In this document: positions 25,599-33,427 of the stretch, in pieces
How the letters are laid out: every line of letters begins with the position of its first letter
How positions within the stretch are numbered: position 1 is the first letter of the stretch
Origin: JANNRR01 sp031401675
GTDB lineage: Bacteria > Pseudomonadota > Alphaproteobacteria > Rhodobacterales > Rhodobacteraceae
DNA length: 33,427 bases
Assembly (NCBI GenBank): GCA_031401675.1
Contig: JANNRR010000095.1
Location: 1-33,427, forward strand
Direction: 5' to 3'
Made by a program: the position numbers and the translations under genes
The notes under the pieces: generated by a model
The model's database searches: none
What the model was told of the DNA's origin: nothing
What the model saw: only the letters and a program-made list of their open reading frames with translations

Positions 25599-26195
25599 AT
25601 GAGCCGGTTTTCAGAACATACCTTAGCGGCGCCCGTCGGATTTAGCCGACTTCTTGCAGCAATTGCATTCCTTGCCATAGGCATTTCAATGGCGCCCGCG
25701 AAAGTCAACGGTCAGACAATTGCATGCAAAGAGCTCGTAGCCGATATGGCTGCACAGCAGAAAATGATCGGCATTTTTAGAACACTTGACTACCATATCA
25801 GACAGCACTTTTTGATAGAGGCAAACGCAATCTTGTCGACCTATGGCGGGTGGAATACCAAGGAGGGGTGGGCAAGCAACGCGACCCAATTTCGAAGCAG
25901 TAAGCCTGATTTTGAACAACAAGCTCTCGCTATCAGGCGCGATATCAGCCGGAGCAAGGTGATTAGTGAAGAAGAATTGCAAAGACTGAGCAGCGCCGTT
26001 GATAGCTTCTTGGGATTAATCGAAACGGGAGATCAGATTGTTAAAGAGATTGACGCCGGGAGGGTAGATGATGCGAACCAAATCTACTTTGAGACTGCGC
26101 GACTAAACTACGTGCAAGTCCATGGAGATTTGTACACTCTGATCGTGACGGCCGAAAGAAGAGTGGCTTCAATGGCGAGGACACCCTGCAGTTGA
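25599..26195 (+). CDS. AT-richer exported protein, unknown family
   Basis: A 198-residue protein with an N-terminal signal-like segment (FSRLLAAIAFLAIGISMAPAKVNG) and a helical mature part rich in Q, E and I. It has codon choices (many ATA, AAA, TTT) unlike the neighbours. It looks like a small four-helix-type periplasmic protein, but I do not recognise the family. The start at 25599 (ATG) has only GGGA far upstream; ATG at 25572 is an alternative. Its 3' end overlaps the stump of the repeat protein on the other strand. The base composition suggests recent acquisition. Confidence 0.6.
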   Translation: MSRFSEHTLAAPVGFSRLLAAIAFLAIGISMAPAKVNGQTIACKELVADMAAQQKMIGIFRTLDYHIRQHFLIEANAILSTYGGWNTKEGWASNATQFRSSKPDFEQQALAIRRDISRSKVISEEELQRLSSAVDSFLGLIETGDQIVKEIDAGRVDDANQIYFETARLNYVQVHGDLYTLIVTAERRVASMARTPCS

Positions 26196-26558
26196 GAATG
26201 TCAGCTGAAACTCTGCACCCCATCCCGTACCATCGGCATTGAAAATCCCTGCCGCAACATCGGACTTCGACAACCCCGGCTCCTCCGACCACTCAGCCAG
26301 GAATCTGCCTTCGCCCAAGACAAAAAGCTGGGCGTCGCTGCTTATCTGGGTCGAAACACGATTAACCGGAAATTCAGCACCACGCTCGGCACCCGAGGCA
26401 TCGAAAAGCCGGGGTCTCACCCCGGGGGCGTGAACACTCCCCCCGGTTCGGGCCAGCGCAAACCCTTCGGTATCCAGTGTCGCCAACTGTGGCCAAAACC
26501 AATAGGGTGCATTGGGTGTGACAACGAACTCACTTCCCCACTTCTTCGGCGTGGCCAT
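26169..26558 (-). pseudogene. N-terminal stump of a repeat-containing (RTX-associated) protein
   Basis: 129 residues starting at the ATG at 26558, which has a strong AGGGGG site upstream. Repeats of ~50 residues each end in G-x-E-F (WGSEFVV, RGAEFPVN, WGAEFQL) with intervening FALARTGG and FLAEWSEE. This pattern occurs in long secreted RTX proteins of Rhodobacteraceae, which normally carry many more repeats and a calcium-binding C-terminus. Here the frame stops after about two and a half repeats and runs into the AT-rich gene. Hence it is probably truncated by insertion or deletion. A short intact protein cannot be excluded. Confidence 0.6.
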
Positions 26559-26770
26559 CAAAAAACCCCCTATGCAATCATGTCGCGGCGCCAACAATCG
26601 ATGACCTTTGAATCACATTTGGCCAACCGATGCCAAACCGGCCCCGGCTTCATCGGAACGATTTTCCTGCCGTCACAGCGCACGGTACCCGGAAGCCACA
26701 TTGGGGGTCAGAATGACCTCAATCGTTAAAAATTCAATAACCGGAATACCTTAAGACATTGATACAGAAC

Positions 26771-26800
26771 AATAAAAAAATGTCCCGGGCCGAGACATTT
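26771..26800 (-). terminator. rho-independent terminator of the class III aminotransferase
   Basis: On the minus strand AAATGTC and GACATTT form a stem around TCGGCCCGG (whose edges also pair), followed directly by TTTTATT. It starts 13 bases past the aminotransferase stop. Confidence 0.75.
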
Positions 26801-26812
26801 CCGGGTCCGCCC

Positions 26813-28132
26813 CTACCCAGGCAACCCGTCCAGCGTCTCCCTGAACTTGCCCACGATTTCATCGATATGCCCGCGCTCCGAAATGAACATCGGCGCGACG
26901 ATGCCGTTGTCGCCGGTAAACTTCACATGCAGCCCCTTCCAGAACATCCGCTCCTGCGCCAGCACCCCCCGCACCCCCGGTTTCGGATGCGGATGCAGTT
27001 CCACCCCCGCCATCATTCCGATGGTGCGGATATCGCGGACCATGGGATGATCCTTCAGGCTCATCAGCGCCGCCTCGAAATAGGGGGCCATCGTGCGGGC
27101 CCGGTCAAACAACCCCTCCTCGCGATAGATCGCCAGCGACGCCAGCCCCGCCGCGCAGGCCGCCGGATGCCCGGAATAGGTGTAGCCGTGAAACAGCTCG
27201 ATCCCGCCCATGGCAGCTGAATCGGTCACGGTCGCATAGATATCGTCGCGCACCGCCACCGCCCCCATCGGGATCGAGCCGTTGGTCAGCGCCTTGGCCA
27301 TGGTGATGATGTCCGGGGTCACATCGAACGCATCGGCGGCGAACACCCCGCCCACCCGGCCAAAGCCGGTGATGACCTCGTCGAACACCAAGAGGATGTT
27401 GTTGGCGGTGCAGATGTCGCGCAGCCGCTGCAGATAGCCCAGCGGCGGCGGCAGCGTGCCGGTCGAGCCCGCCACCGGCTCGACAAACACCGCCGCAATC
27501 GTCTCGGCCCCGAAGTTGGTGATGATCCGCTGCAGGTCCTCGGCCCGGTCCAGCCCCGAGGTCCGGCAACCGGGCACGAACAGATCCTCCTCGGTCCAGG
27601 TGTGGCGCATGTGGACCACGTTCGGCATCACCACGGGAAACGCCCGGCGGTTGTTGACCAGCCCCGACAGGCTGACGCCGCCGATATTCACGCCGTGATA
27701 GGCCCGTTCGCGGCTGACGAACCGGTGCCGGTTCTGGCCGAGCGCGGTGTGATAGGCCATCACGATCTTCAGCGCCGTGTCGATCGCCTCGGACCCGGAA
27801 TTGACGAAGAACACATGGTTCATGCCTTCGGGTGTCAGCCGCGCCAGTTCTTCGGCCAGTGCGAAACTGAGCGGATGGCCGGTACCGAACGGCGCGACAA
27901 AGGTGATTTCCTGCAAGGCCTGATGCACCGCCTCGATGATCTTGGGATGACAATGCCCGGCAGGCGAACAGAACAGACCCGAAGAGCCGTCGATCACGGT
28001 GCCGCCCTTGTGGTCGGTCATATAGACGCCGCGGCCCCGCACAATCAGCCGCGGTTCCTTCTTGAACCCGCGATTGTCGGTGAAGGGGATCCAGAACTCT
28101 TGAAGCGAATTGTTCTTTGCGTCCAGCGCCAT
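26813..28132 (-). CDS. class III PLP-dependent aminotransferase (omega-amino acid:pyruvate type)
   Basis: A 439-residue cytoplasmic enzyme moving an amino group from an omega-amino acid or amine to pyruvate or a keto acid. Fold-type I marks are NSGSEAIDTALK (111-122), the aromatic-histidine AYHG (144-147), D251 in VFDEVITGFGR and the PLP lysine K280 in MAKALTNG. The ATG has AGGAG eight bases upstream. It is divergent from a MocR regulator with a 97-base shared control region. In this lineage such pairs often serve taurine, beta-alanine or GABA use; taurine:pyruvate aminotransferase (tpa/tauR) is the closest known arrangement. The substrate cannot be fixed from sequence. Confidence 0.85.
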   Translation of the reverse strand: MALDAKNNSLQEFWIPFTDNRGFKKEPRLIVRGRGVYMTDHKGGTVIDGSSGLFCSPAGHCHPKIIEAVHQALQEITFVAPFGTGHPLSFALAEELARLTPEGMNHVFFVNSGSEAIDTALKIVMAYHTALGQNRHRFVSRERAYHGVNIGGVSLSGLVNNRRAFPVVMPNVVHMRHTWTEEDLFVPGCRTSGLDRAEDLQRIITNFGAETIAAVFVEPVAGSTGTLPPPLGYLQRLRDICTANNILLVFDEVITGFGRVGGVFAADAFDVTPDIITMAKALTNGSIPMGAVAVRDDIYATVTDSAAMGGIELFHGYTYSGHPAACAAGLASLAIYREEGLFDRARTMAPYFEAALMSLKDHPMVRDIRTIGMMAGVELHPHPKPGVRGVLAQERMFWKGLHVKFTGDNGIVAPMFISERGHIDEIVGKFRETLDGLPG

Positions 28133-28160
28133 CGGTCTGCTCCTGCAAGGGTTTGCGGCA

Positions 28161-28214
28161 CCCTATGCCCAAGCCGGGGCTTTCATTACCGCCAGATCGG
28201 GCGGTATCATAGGG
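28161..28214. promoter_or_regulatory. nested inverted repeats in the divergent control region
   Basis: TACCGCC (28187-28193) and GGCGGTA (28200-28206) form a perfect pair with a six-base spacer. CCCTATG (28161-28167) and CATAGGG (28208-28214) form another. TATCAT at 28205-28210 could be the -10 box of the MocR gene, so a protein bound here could control both divergent genes. Confidence 0.5.
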
Positions 28215-28229
28215 CCAGAAAGGCGGATC

Positions 28230-29693
28230 ATGGCAATATCGGAACAGACCTTTTTCCTCGACCCTACCCATCACGGCAGCTTACAGCAGCAGGTCCGGCA
28301 GATGGTCGCGGCGGGCATCCTGTCGGGGCGGTTCCGGGCGGGGGAAAAGCTGCCGTCGTCGCGCAGGCTGGCCGAGCATCTTGGGGTCAGCCGCATCACC
28401 ATCACGCTGGCCTACAATGAACTGATCGCCGATGACTATCTGACGTCGGCGGGCCGGTCGGGCTACTATATCTCGGCCAACGCCCCGGCTCCGCCCGAGC
28501 CGCCACAGTCCGGCGAACGTCGCGACCGCGTCGATTGGGCCGTGGCTATTCCCCGGCGCTTCACCGGTGGCCGCGCGGTGGAAAAGCCTGCCGACTGGCG
28601 GCGCTATCGCTACCCGTTTCTGTACGGTCAGGCGGACCCGACGCTGTTCGACCATCAGAACTGGCGGCTGTGCGCGCTGCAGGCGATGGGACAGAAGGAT
28701 TATGACAGCCTGACCACCGACCATGCCGACCGCGACGACCCGATGCTGGTCGAGTTCATCGCCCGCCAGACCCTGCCACGGCGCGGCATTCTGGCCCGGC
28801 CGGAAGAGATTCTGATTACCGTCGGCGCGCAGAATGCGTTGTGGCTGGCAGCTACGGTCCTGCTGTCCCCGGGCAAGACGGCGGTTTGCGAGGACCCCTG
28901 CTACCCCGGCCTGCGCGACATCCTGCGCCAGTCGGGGTGCCGCCGCGCCGTCATGCCGGTGGACGAGGACGGGCTGGACCCGGCCCTGATTCCGCCCGCA
29001 ACCGATGTGCTGTTCACCACCCCCAGCCACCAGTGCCCGACCACCGCCACCCTGCCGCTCTCGCGCCGTCACGCGCTGTTGCGGGCCGCCGCCGCGCGGA
29101 ATTTCCTGATCGTCGAGGATGACTATGAGTTCGAGATGTCGTTTCTGACCGCTCCGTCACCGGCGCTGAAGTCATTGGACCTCGAAGGACGGGTGATCCA
29201 TGCCGGCTCTTTCTCCAAGTCGCTGTTTCCCGGTCTGCGCCTTGGCTATCTGGTCGGCTCCGAACCCTTCATCGCCGAGGCGCGGGCGCTGCGCTCGGCG
29301 GTGCTGCGGCATCTGCCGGGTCACATCCAGCGCACGGCAGCGTATTTCCTGTCGCTTGGTCACTATGATGCCCTGATCCGCCGTCTGCGGCTGGCGTTCG
29401 AGGATCGCCGCAGGGTGATGGAACAAGCGCTGCGTCAGCACGGCCTGACCATCGCCGGGCGCGGGGCATTTGGCGGCTCCAGCTTCTGGATGCAGGCCCC
29501 GGCCGGGATCAATACCGATGATCTTGCCGCCAGATTGCGCAGCCGCGATGTGCTGATCGAGCCGGGCGGGCCGTTTTTTGACAGCCCGGATCAGACCGGC
29601 CACTACCGGCTTGCCTACTCGTCGATCACCACCGACCGGATCGGGCCGGGGGTGGCGCTGATCGCCGACACCATTGCCGGAATGTCGGGCTGA
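28230..29693 (+). CDS. MocR-family regulator (GntR HTH fused to aminotransferase domain)
   Basis: A 487-residue transcription factor. An N-terminal winged helix of the GntR type (residues ~15-75; LPSSRRLAEHLGVSRITITL) is joined by a proline-rich linker to an aspartate-aminotransferase-like domain. The PLP lysine is K330 in SFSKSLFPGLRLGYLVG, so cofactor binding should be retained. MocR proteins such as PdxR, GabR and TauR sense PLP and an amine or amino acid. Its divergent aminotransferase neighbour strongly suggests that it controls that gene. The ATG at 28230 has AAAGGCGG upstream. It ends 5 bases from the convergent DapA-like gene. Confidence 0.88.
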   Translation: MAISEQTFFLDPTHHGSLQQQVRQMVAAGILSGRFRAGEKLPSSRRLAEHLGVSRITITLAYNELIADDYLTSAGRSGYYISANAPAPPEPPQSGERRDRVDWAVAIPRRFTGGRAVEKPADWRRYRYPFLYGQADPTLFDHQNWRLCALQAMGQKDYDSLTTDHADRDDPMLVEFIARQTLPRRGILARPEEILITVGAQNALWLAATVLLSPGKTAVCEDPCYPGLRDILRQSGCRRAVMPVDEDGLDPALIPPATDVLFTTPSHQCPTTATLPLSRRHALLRAAAARNFLIVEDDYEFEMSFLTAPSPALKSLDLEGRVIHAGSFSKSLFPGLRLGYLVGSEPFIAEARALRSAVLRHLPGHIQRTAAYFLSLGHYDALIRRLRLAFEDRRRVMEQALRQHGLTIAGRGAFGGSSFWMQAPAGINTDDLAARLRSRDVLIEPGGPFFDSPDQTGHYRLAYSSITTDRIGPGVALIADTIAGMSG

Positions 29694-29698
29694 GGCGA

Positions 29699-30580
29699 TC
29701 AGAATTCGCGCAGAGCTGCCGCCCAGTGCATCGCCATTTTCAGCCCGGCCGGGGTCGGCGCCAGACAGGGCGCGCGATCATGGATGGGCAGCCCGGCATT
29801 CAAACCGAACATTCGTTTTCCATAGGTGATCAGATGTTCAAGCGACTGCATCGCGAACACGATCCCGGGCAGGCTTGTCGCATAAAGCCGTTCCGCCGCC
29901 GCATGATCGCCGGCTTGCCACAGCGCCCATATCCGCGCGGCACGCGGGGCGACGTCGGGGGCCAGCACAAACCCGGTTGCACCAAGACGCAGCGCATCCG
30001 TCATCTCCATCCCGCCACGCCCGCCCAGCAGCGCCAGACCGGGGGCAGCGTCGCGCAGGGCTGCCAGCCCAAGCGCCGCGTCCTCGGCCTTGATCGCCGC
30101 CAGATTGGGGCAGCGAGCCAGCAGGGTTGCGATGTCGGCGGGGGAAAGCGACCGGCCCAGATACTGCGGCGCGTTCTGTATCGCGATCGGCACCGTGACG
30201 GCTTCGGCCACCCGCACCATGAAATCGATATAGGCTGCCGCCCCATAGGTCCCGACCATCGGCGGTTGCAGGATCAGCCAGTTCGCCCCTTGGTCCACTG
30301 CAAAGCGGGCGAGGGCCTGTTGTTCGGCCACCGAATTGCCCGCGATGGTGACGGAAAACGGCAACCGCCCGGCATTCTCGGCGGCCACGCTCTCAATAAT
30401 TGCCTGCCGCTCGGGCACGGTCAGTTTGGCCACTTCGGTCGCCAGTCCCAACACCGTGATCCCGTGGCAACCCGCCGCCGTCACATACCGGACCTGCGCC
30501 CGCATCGCGTCGTGGTCCAAGGTCTCGCCGGCATCGAACAGCGCGTATAGCACGGCATGGATGCCGCCAAGCACTTCCAT
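29699..30580 (-). CDS. DapA-superfamily aldolase/dehydratase with altered active site
   Basis: A 293-residue (beta/alpha)8 protein of the DapA/N-acetylneuraminate-lyase superfamily. The Schiff-base lysine is present (K164 in AAIKAED). However, the catalytic tyrosine position reads Q135 (AIQNAP, where DapA has Y-N), and the T-T-G-E loop reads GLATE (45-49). Such changes occur in sugar-acid dehydratases of the family, for example 2-keto-3-deoxy-L-arabonate dehydratase. That fits the L-arabinonate-dehydratase-type gene just upstream. The ATG at 30580 overlaps that gene's stop by one base (TGATG). It is the last gene of the leftward sugar-acid operon. Confidence 0.75.
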   Translation of the reverse strand: MEVLGGIHAVLYALFDAGETLDHDAMRAQVRYVTAAGCHGITVLGLATEVAKLTVPERQAIIESVAAENAGRLPFSVTIAGNSVAEQQALARFAVDQGANWLILQPPMVGTYGAAAYIDFMVRVAEAVTVPIAIQNAPQYLGRSLSPADIATLLARCPNLAAIKAEDAALGLAALRDAAPGLALLGGRGGMEMTDALRLGATGFVLAPDVAPRAARIWALWQAGDHAAAERLYATSLPGIVFAMQSLEHLITYGKRMFGLNAGLPIHDRAPCLAPTPAGLKMAMHWAAALREF

Positions 30581-32289
30581 CAATGGCTTTCGCGCGGCAC
30601 CGCCGCCCCCCGGTACCCGACCAGAAAATCAAGATCGGCCCCGGTATCGGCTTGCATCACCCGCTCGACATAGAGCGCCTGATAGCCGCCCTGCATCGCG
30701 GGCACCGGCGCCGACCAGTCTGCCCGCCGCCGCGCCAGTTCCGCCTCGGACACATCCAGATGCAGCCGCCGCCCGGCCACGTCCAGCGTGATCCGGTCGC
30801 CGGTCTGCACCAGTGCCAGCGGCCCGCCTGCCGCCGCCTCGGGGGCCACGTGCAGCACCACAGTGCCGTAGGCGGTCCCGCTCATCCTGCCATCGGAGAT
30901 CCGCACCATGTCGGTCACGCCCTCTGCCAACAGCTTTTTCGGCAGGCCCATGTTGCCGACCTCGGCCATGCCGGGATAGCCGCGCGGCCCGGCTCCCTTC
31001 AGCACCATCACCGATGAAGCATCGATCACCAGCGCCGGGTCATCGATTCGGGCGCGGTAGTCCTCGATGTTTTCGAACACCACCGCCCGCCCGGTATGCT
31101 GCATCAGCGCCGGGGTCGCAGCTGACGGCTTCAGCACTGCCCCGAGCGGTGCCAGATTGCCGCGCAGCACCGCAATGCCGCCCTGTTCGGTCAACGGATT
31201 GTTCAGTGGCCGGATGACCTCTTCGTTCCAGACCGTCACGCCTTCTACGATGTCGGCCAACCGCTTGCCCGATACAGTCATCACTGACAGATCAAGCCGG
31301 TCGCCCAGCCGCGCCTGCACCGCCGGAACGCCGCCGGCATAACAGAAATCCTCCATCAGGAACCGCCCCGAAGGCATCAGATCGACAATGGTCGGAATGT
31401 CGCGCCCGACCCGGTCCCAATCGTCCAGCGTCAGGTTCACCCCGACCCGCCCGGCAATCGCCAGCAGATGCACCACCGCATTGGTCGATCCGCCGATGGC
31501 ACCGTTGATCCTTATCGCGTTTTCGAATGCCGCGCGGGTCAGGATGTCCGACGGTTTCACGTCCTCCTCCACCAGTGCCACCGCGCGCCGCCCGACCATC
31601 CGCGCCAGATGCGCCCGCCGCGCATCCACCGCCGGCCAGGCCGCATTGGTCGGCAGAGCCATTCCCAGTGCCTCGGCCATCGCAGCCATGGTGCTGGCGG
31701 TGCCCATCGTCATGCAATGCCCCGGCGACCGGCTCATCCCGCGCTCGGCGGCTGACAGATCCGCCGCCGTCATCGCTCCGGTCTTCATCGCGTCGGCGAA
31801 TTTCCAGACATCGGTGCCCGAGCCCAGCTTGCGGCCCTGATAATCGCCGCTCAGCATCGGCCCGCCAGAGATGACGATGGTCGGCAGATCGCAGCTTGCC
31901 GCCCCCATCAGCAGGCTCGGCGTGGTCTTGTCACAGCCCGCCATCAGGATCACGCCGTCCATCGGGTTGCCGCGTATCGCCTCCTCGACATCCATCGAGG
32001 CGAGATTGCGGAACAACATCGCCGTCGGGCGCAGGTTAGATTCGCCGCAGGAAAACACCGGAAATTCCAGCGGCAGCCCGCCCGCCTCCAGCACGCCCGC
32101 CTTGATATGCTCCACCAGCCCGCGGAAATGGGCGTTGCAGGGGGTGAACTCGCTGAAGGTGTTGCAGATGCCGATGATCGGGCGGCCGTCAAAGGCATCG
32201 TCGGCCAGCCCCTGATTCTTCATCCAGCTGCGATGGATGAAGCCGTCCTTGTCCTGTTCGCCGAACCAGTGCTGCGATCGCCGTTTCAT
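30580..32289 (-). CDS. IlvD/EDD-family sugar-acid dehydratase (L-arabinonate-dehydratase type)
   Basis: A 569-residue Fe-S and Mg-dependent dehydratase. The cluster cysteines are C51 (TPCN), C119 (AGCDKTTPS) and C192 (SPGHCMTMG). Their spacing of 68 and 73 equals that of C59/C127/C200 in Rhizobium L-arabinonate dehydratase, and K121 aligns with its modified lysine. NGAIGGSTNAVVHL and RISDGRMSGTAYGTVVLH are also intact. It removes water from an aldonate to give a 2-keto-3-deoxy acid, which the DapA-like enzyme would process. It follows the SDR gene by one base. Arabinonate is the best guess; other aldonates (fuconate, xylonate, galactonate) are possible. Confidence 0.85.
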   Translation of the reverse strand: MKRRSQHWFGEQDKDGFIHRSWMKNQGLADDAFDGRPIIGICNTFSEFTPCNAHFRGLVEHIKAGVLEAGGLPLEFPVFSCGESNLRPTAMLFRNLASMDVEEAIRGNPMDGVILMAGCDKTTPSLLMGAASCDLPTIVISGGPMLSGDYQGRKLGSGTDVWKFADAMKTGAMTAADLSAAERGMSRSPGHCMTMGTASTMAAMAEALGMALPTNAAWPAVDARRAHLARMVGRRAVALVEEDVKPSDILTRAAFENAIRINGAIGGSTNAVVHLLAIAGRVGVNLTLDDWDRVGRDIPTIVDLMPSGRFLMEDFCYAGGVPAVQARLGDRLDLSVMTVSGKRLADIVEGVTVWNEEVIRPLNNPLTEQGGIAVLRGNLAPLGAVLKPSAATPALMQHTGRAVVFENIEDYRARIDDPALVIDASSVMVLKGAGPRGYPGMAEVGNMGLPKKLLAEGVTDMVRISDGRMSGTAYGTVVLHVAPEAAAGGPLALVQTGDRITLDVAGRRLHLDVSEAELARRRADWSAPVPAMQGGYQALYVERVMQADTGADLDFLVGYRGAAVPRESH

Positions 32290-32290
32290 T

Positions 32291-33064
32291 TCAGACCCCT
32301 ATGGCCGCCATCAGACCGCCGTCCACCAGATAATCGCCGCCAATGCAGAACGCCGCCTCGTCGCTGGCAAGATACGCGATCAGCCCCGCCACCTCCTCGA
32401 CGGTGCCGACCCGGCCCACCGGATGCCCGGCCCCAAAGGCCGCGATCACATCCTCCAGCGTCTGGCCCCCCTTGGCCAGCTGGCCTGCGCCATATTCCAG
32501 AAGCGGCGTGCGGATCGACCCCGGGCTGATCGAATTCACCCGGATGCCGTCGCGCGCCGCATCCACCGCCATCGCCCGCGTCATCGCATGCACGGCCCCT
32601 TTGGTGGTGGCATAGCCCAGCACGCCGTACTGGTTGGCATGCCCCTGCACCGAGGACACGTGCAGGATGCTGCCACCCCCCCGCGCCTTCATGTGCGGAT
32701 AGACGAAATGGCTGGTCAGGAAACTGGCGCGCAGGTTGACCGCCATCACCCGGTCCCAGTCGGCAATCGTCGTGGTTTCCAGCGTGCCATAGGTCTGGAT
32801 GCCCGCCGCATTCACCAGAATGTCGATCCCCGGCTCGGTCGTCATGATCCGCGCCACCAGCGCCGCCACCGCATCCTCGCGCGCTATGTCGGCGGAGTGA
32901 ATAGTCACCGCCAGCCCCCGCGCCGCCACCCCGGCCGCCGCATTCATCGCCGGATCGATGCCCACCAGATGCACGCTTGCCCCTTCGCGCGCCAGCCGCA
33001 GCGCCGCCCCCAGCCCGATGCCGCTGGACCCGGTGATCAGCGCGACCTTGCCCGCGAACCTCAT
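32291..33064 (-). CDS. short-chain dehydrogenase/reductase
   Basis: A 257-residue NAD(P)-dependent SDR. Cofactor motif T11-G-S-S-G-I-G17, NAAG (85-88), the catalytic serine in HVSSVQG (137-138), and Y151-x3-K155 are all present, as is the family's usual length. In this operon it probably oxidises or reduces a sugar, sugar acid or lactone precursor. Its ATG overlaps the mannonate dehydratase stop by four bases (ATGA), so the genes are translationally coupled. Confidence 0.88.
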   Translation of the reverse strand: MRFAGKVALITGSSGIGLGAALRLAREGASVHLVGIDPAMNAAAGVAARGLAVTIHSADIAREDAVAALVARIMTTEPGIDILVNAAGIQTYGTLETTTIADWDRVMAVNLRASFLTSHFVYPHMKARGGGSILHVSSVQGHANQYGVLGYATTKGAVHAMTRAMAVDAARDGIRVNSISPGSIRTPLLEYGAGQLAKGGQTLEDVIAAFGAGHPVGRVGTVEEVAGLIAYLASDEAAFCIGGDYLVDGGLMAAIGV

Positions 33065-33427
33065 GCAGCCCCCCGCACTTCGGGATGTTGCAACGCCGTG
33101 AGGATGCCACGCAGTTCCGCCAGGCCTTTCAGTCGCCCGATGGCGGAATAGCCCGGCAGCACCGTCTTGACCTGATCGTCCAGCAGCAGATGCCCGTGAT
33201 CGGGGCGGAAGGGAATCTCTGCATCCGCGCGACCCGCCTCGCGCCGCCGTCCCTCCTCTGCCAGCAACCGTTTGCAGATAGCCACCATGTCGGCATCGCC
33301 GCCCAGATGGTCATCTTCGATGAACGAGCCGTCATCCTCGACACTGACATTGCGCAGATGCACGAAGTGGATGCGGTCGGCGAATTGCTCGACCATGGCC
33401 TCAACGAACTCAGCGAACGCGAGCGCG
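33061..33427 (-). CDS. uxuA: mannonate dehydratase, C-terminal part (cut by window edge)
   Basis: About 121 C-terminal residues of UxuA are visible; the 5' part lies beyond 33427. The block FVHLRNVSVEDDGSFIEDDH followed by LGGDADMV, then RPDHGHLLLDD and GYSAIGRLKGLAELRG, is typical of the xylose-isomerase-like mannonate dehydratases. These convert D-mannonate to 2-keto-3-deoxygluconate in glucuronate breakdown. It is the first visible gene of the leftward sugar-acid operon. The frame is open through the edge, so it is partial rather than broken. Confidence 0.85.
   Translation of the reverse strand, partial: ALAFAEFVEAMVEQFADRIHFVHLRNVSVEDDGSFIEDDHLGGDADMVAICKRLLAEEGRRREAGRADAEIPFRPDHGHLLLDDQVKTVLPGYSAIGRLKGLAELRGILTALQHPEVRGAA

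Noticed and set aside
1..33427. CRISPR arrays, tRNA or rRNA genes, phage genes
   Set aside because: No regularly spaced repeats with spacers, no cloverleaf or rRNA sequence and no phage structural or integrase genes were seen on either strand.

Overview
The window is GC-rich, densely packed DNA, probably the chromosome (or a large replicon) of an alphaproteobacterium of the Rhodobacteraceae type. The clearest lineage hint is a small soluble cytochrome c at 19592-20011 whose heme region closely resembles the c550/c2 cytochromes of Paracoccus and Rhodobacter. Other typical traits are alternative TTG/GTG starts, many 4-8 base gene overlaps, a divergent MocR-type regulator/aminotransferase pair and a lone HupE-like protein. 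Genus and replicon cannot be named from sequence alone.

Layout. (1) 1-804: a decayed stretch with the C-terminal end of an IS1380-type transposase and a perfect-length 34-bp tandem duplication. (2) 805-2927: a translationally coupled pair, a Tat-exported alkaline-phosphatase-fold protein and a membrane protein. (3) 3168-6612: a PfkB/ribokinase-type sugar kinase, an MFS transporter and a LacI-family repressor. (4) 6628-16386: a surface-glycan locus with neuB, a methyltransferase, an RgpF-like glycan protein, a leftward operon of glycosyltransferase, methyltransferase and FkbM methyltransferase, and a rightward operon of neuC and two GT30 (WaaA/Kdo-transferase-type) genes. Most of this locus (8.8-16.4 kb) is bracketed by two copies of a ~260-bp structured non-coding repeat in inverted orientation (8482-8735 and 16399-16665). 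(5) 16785-20617: a small orphan gene, a large RTX beta-propeller protein, the cytochrome c and a small membrane protein. (6) 20783-25127: a PhoX/DUF839-type protein, choline sulfatase (betC) and a HupE/UreJ-2-like membrane protein. (7) 25128-26770: an AT-richer island with an orphan exported protein next to the stump of a repeat-containing (RTX-associated) protein. (8) 26813-29693: a class III aminotransferase divergent from a MocR regulator. (9) 29699-33427: a leftward sugar-acid operon of mannonate dehydratase (cut by the window edge), SDR oxidoreductase, L-arabinonate-dehydratase-type IlvD/EDD enzyme and a DapA-superfamily protein with altered catalytic residues.

How the genes fit together. 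NeuC (UDP-HexNAc 2-epimerase/hydrolase) and NeuB (nonulosonate synthase) form a two-step route to a sialic-acid-like sugar. GT30 enzymes, an RgpF-like protein, a DxD glycosyltransferase and three methyltransferases could build and decorate a surface glycan. No CMP-sugar synthetase (neuA), ligase, flippase or polymerase is present, so the pathway is incomplete here. The most unusual observations are the flanking inverted repeat and a ~53-residue basic C-terminal tail shared by two otherwise unrelated proteins of this locus (the methyltransferase at 7655 and the RgpF-like protein at 8810). Together these may mark a poorly described, possibly mobile, surface-glycosylation module.
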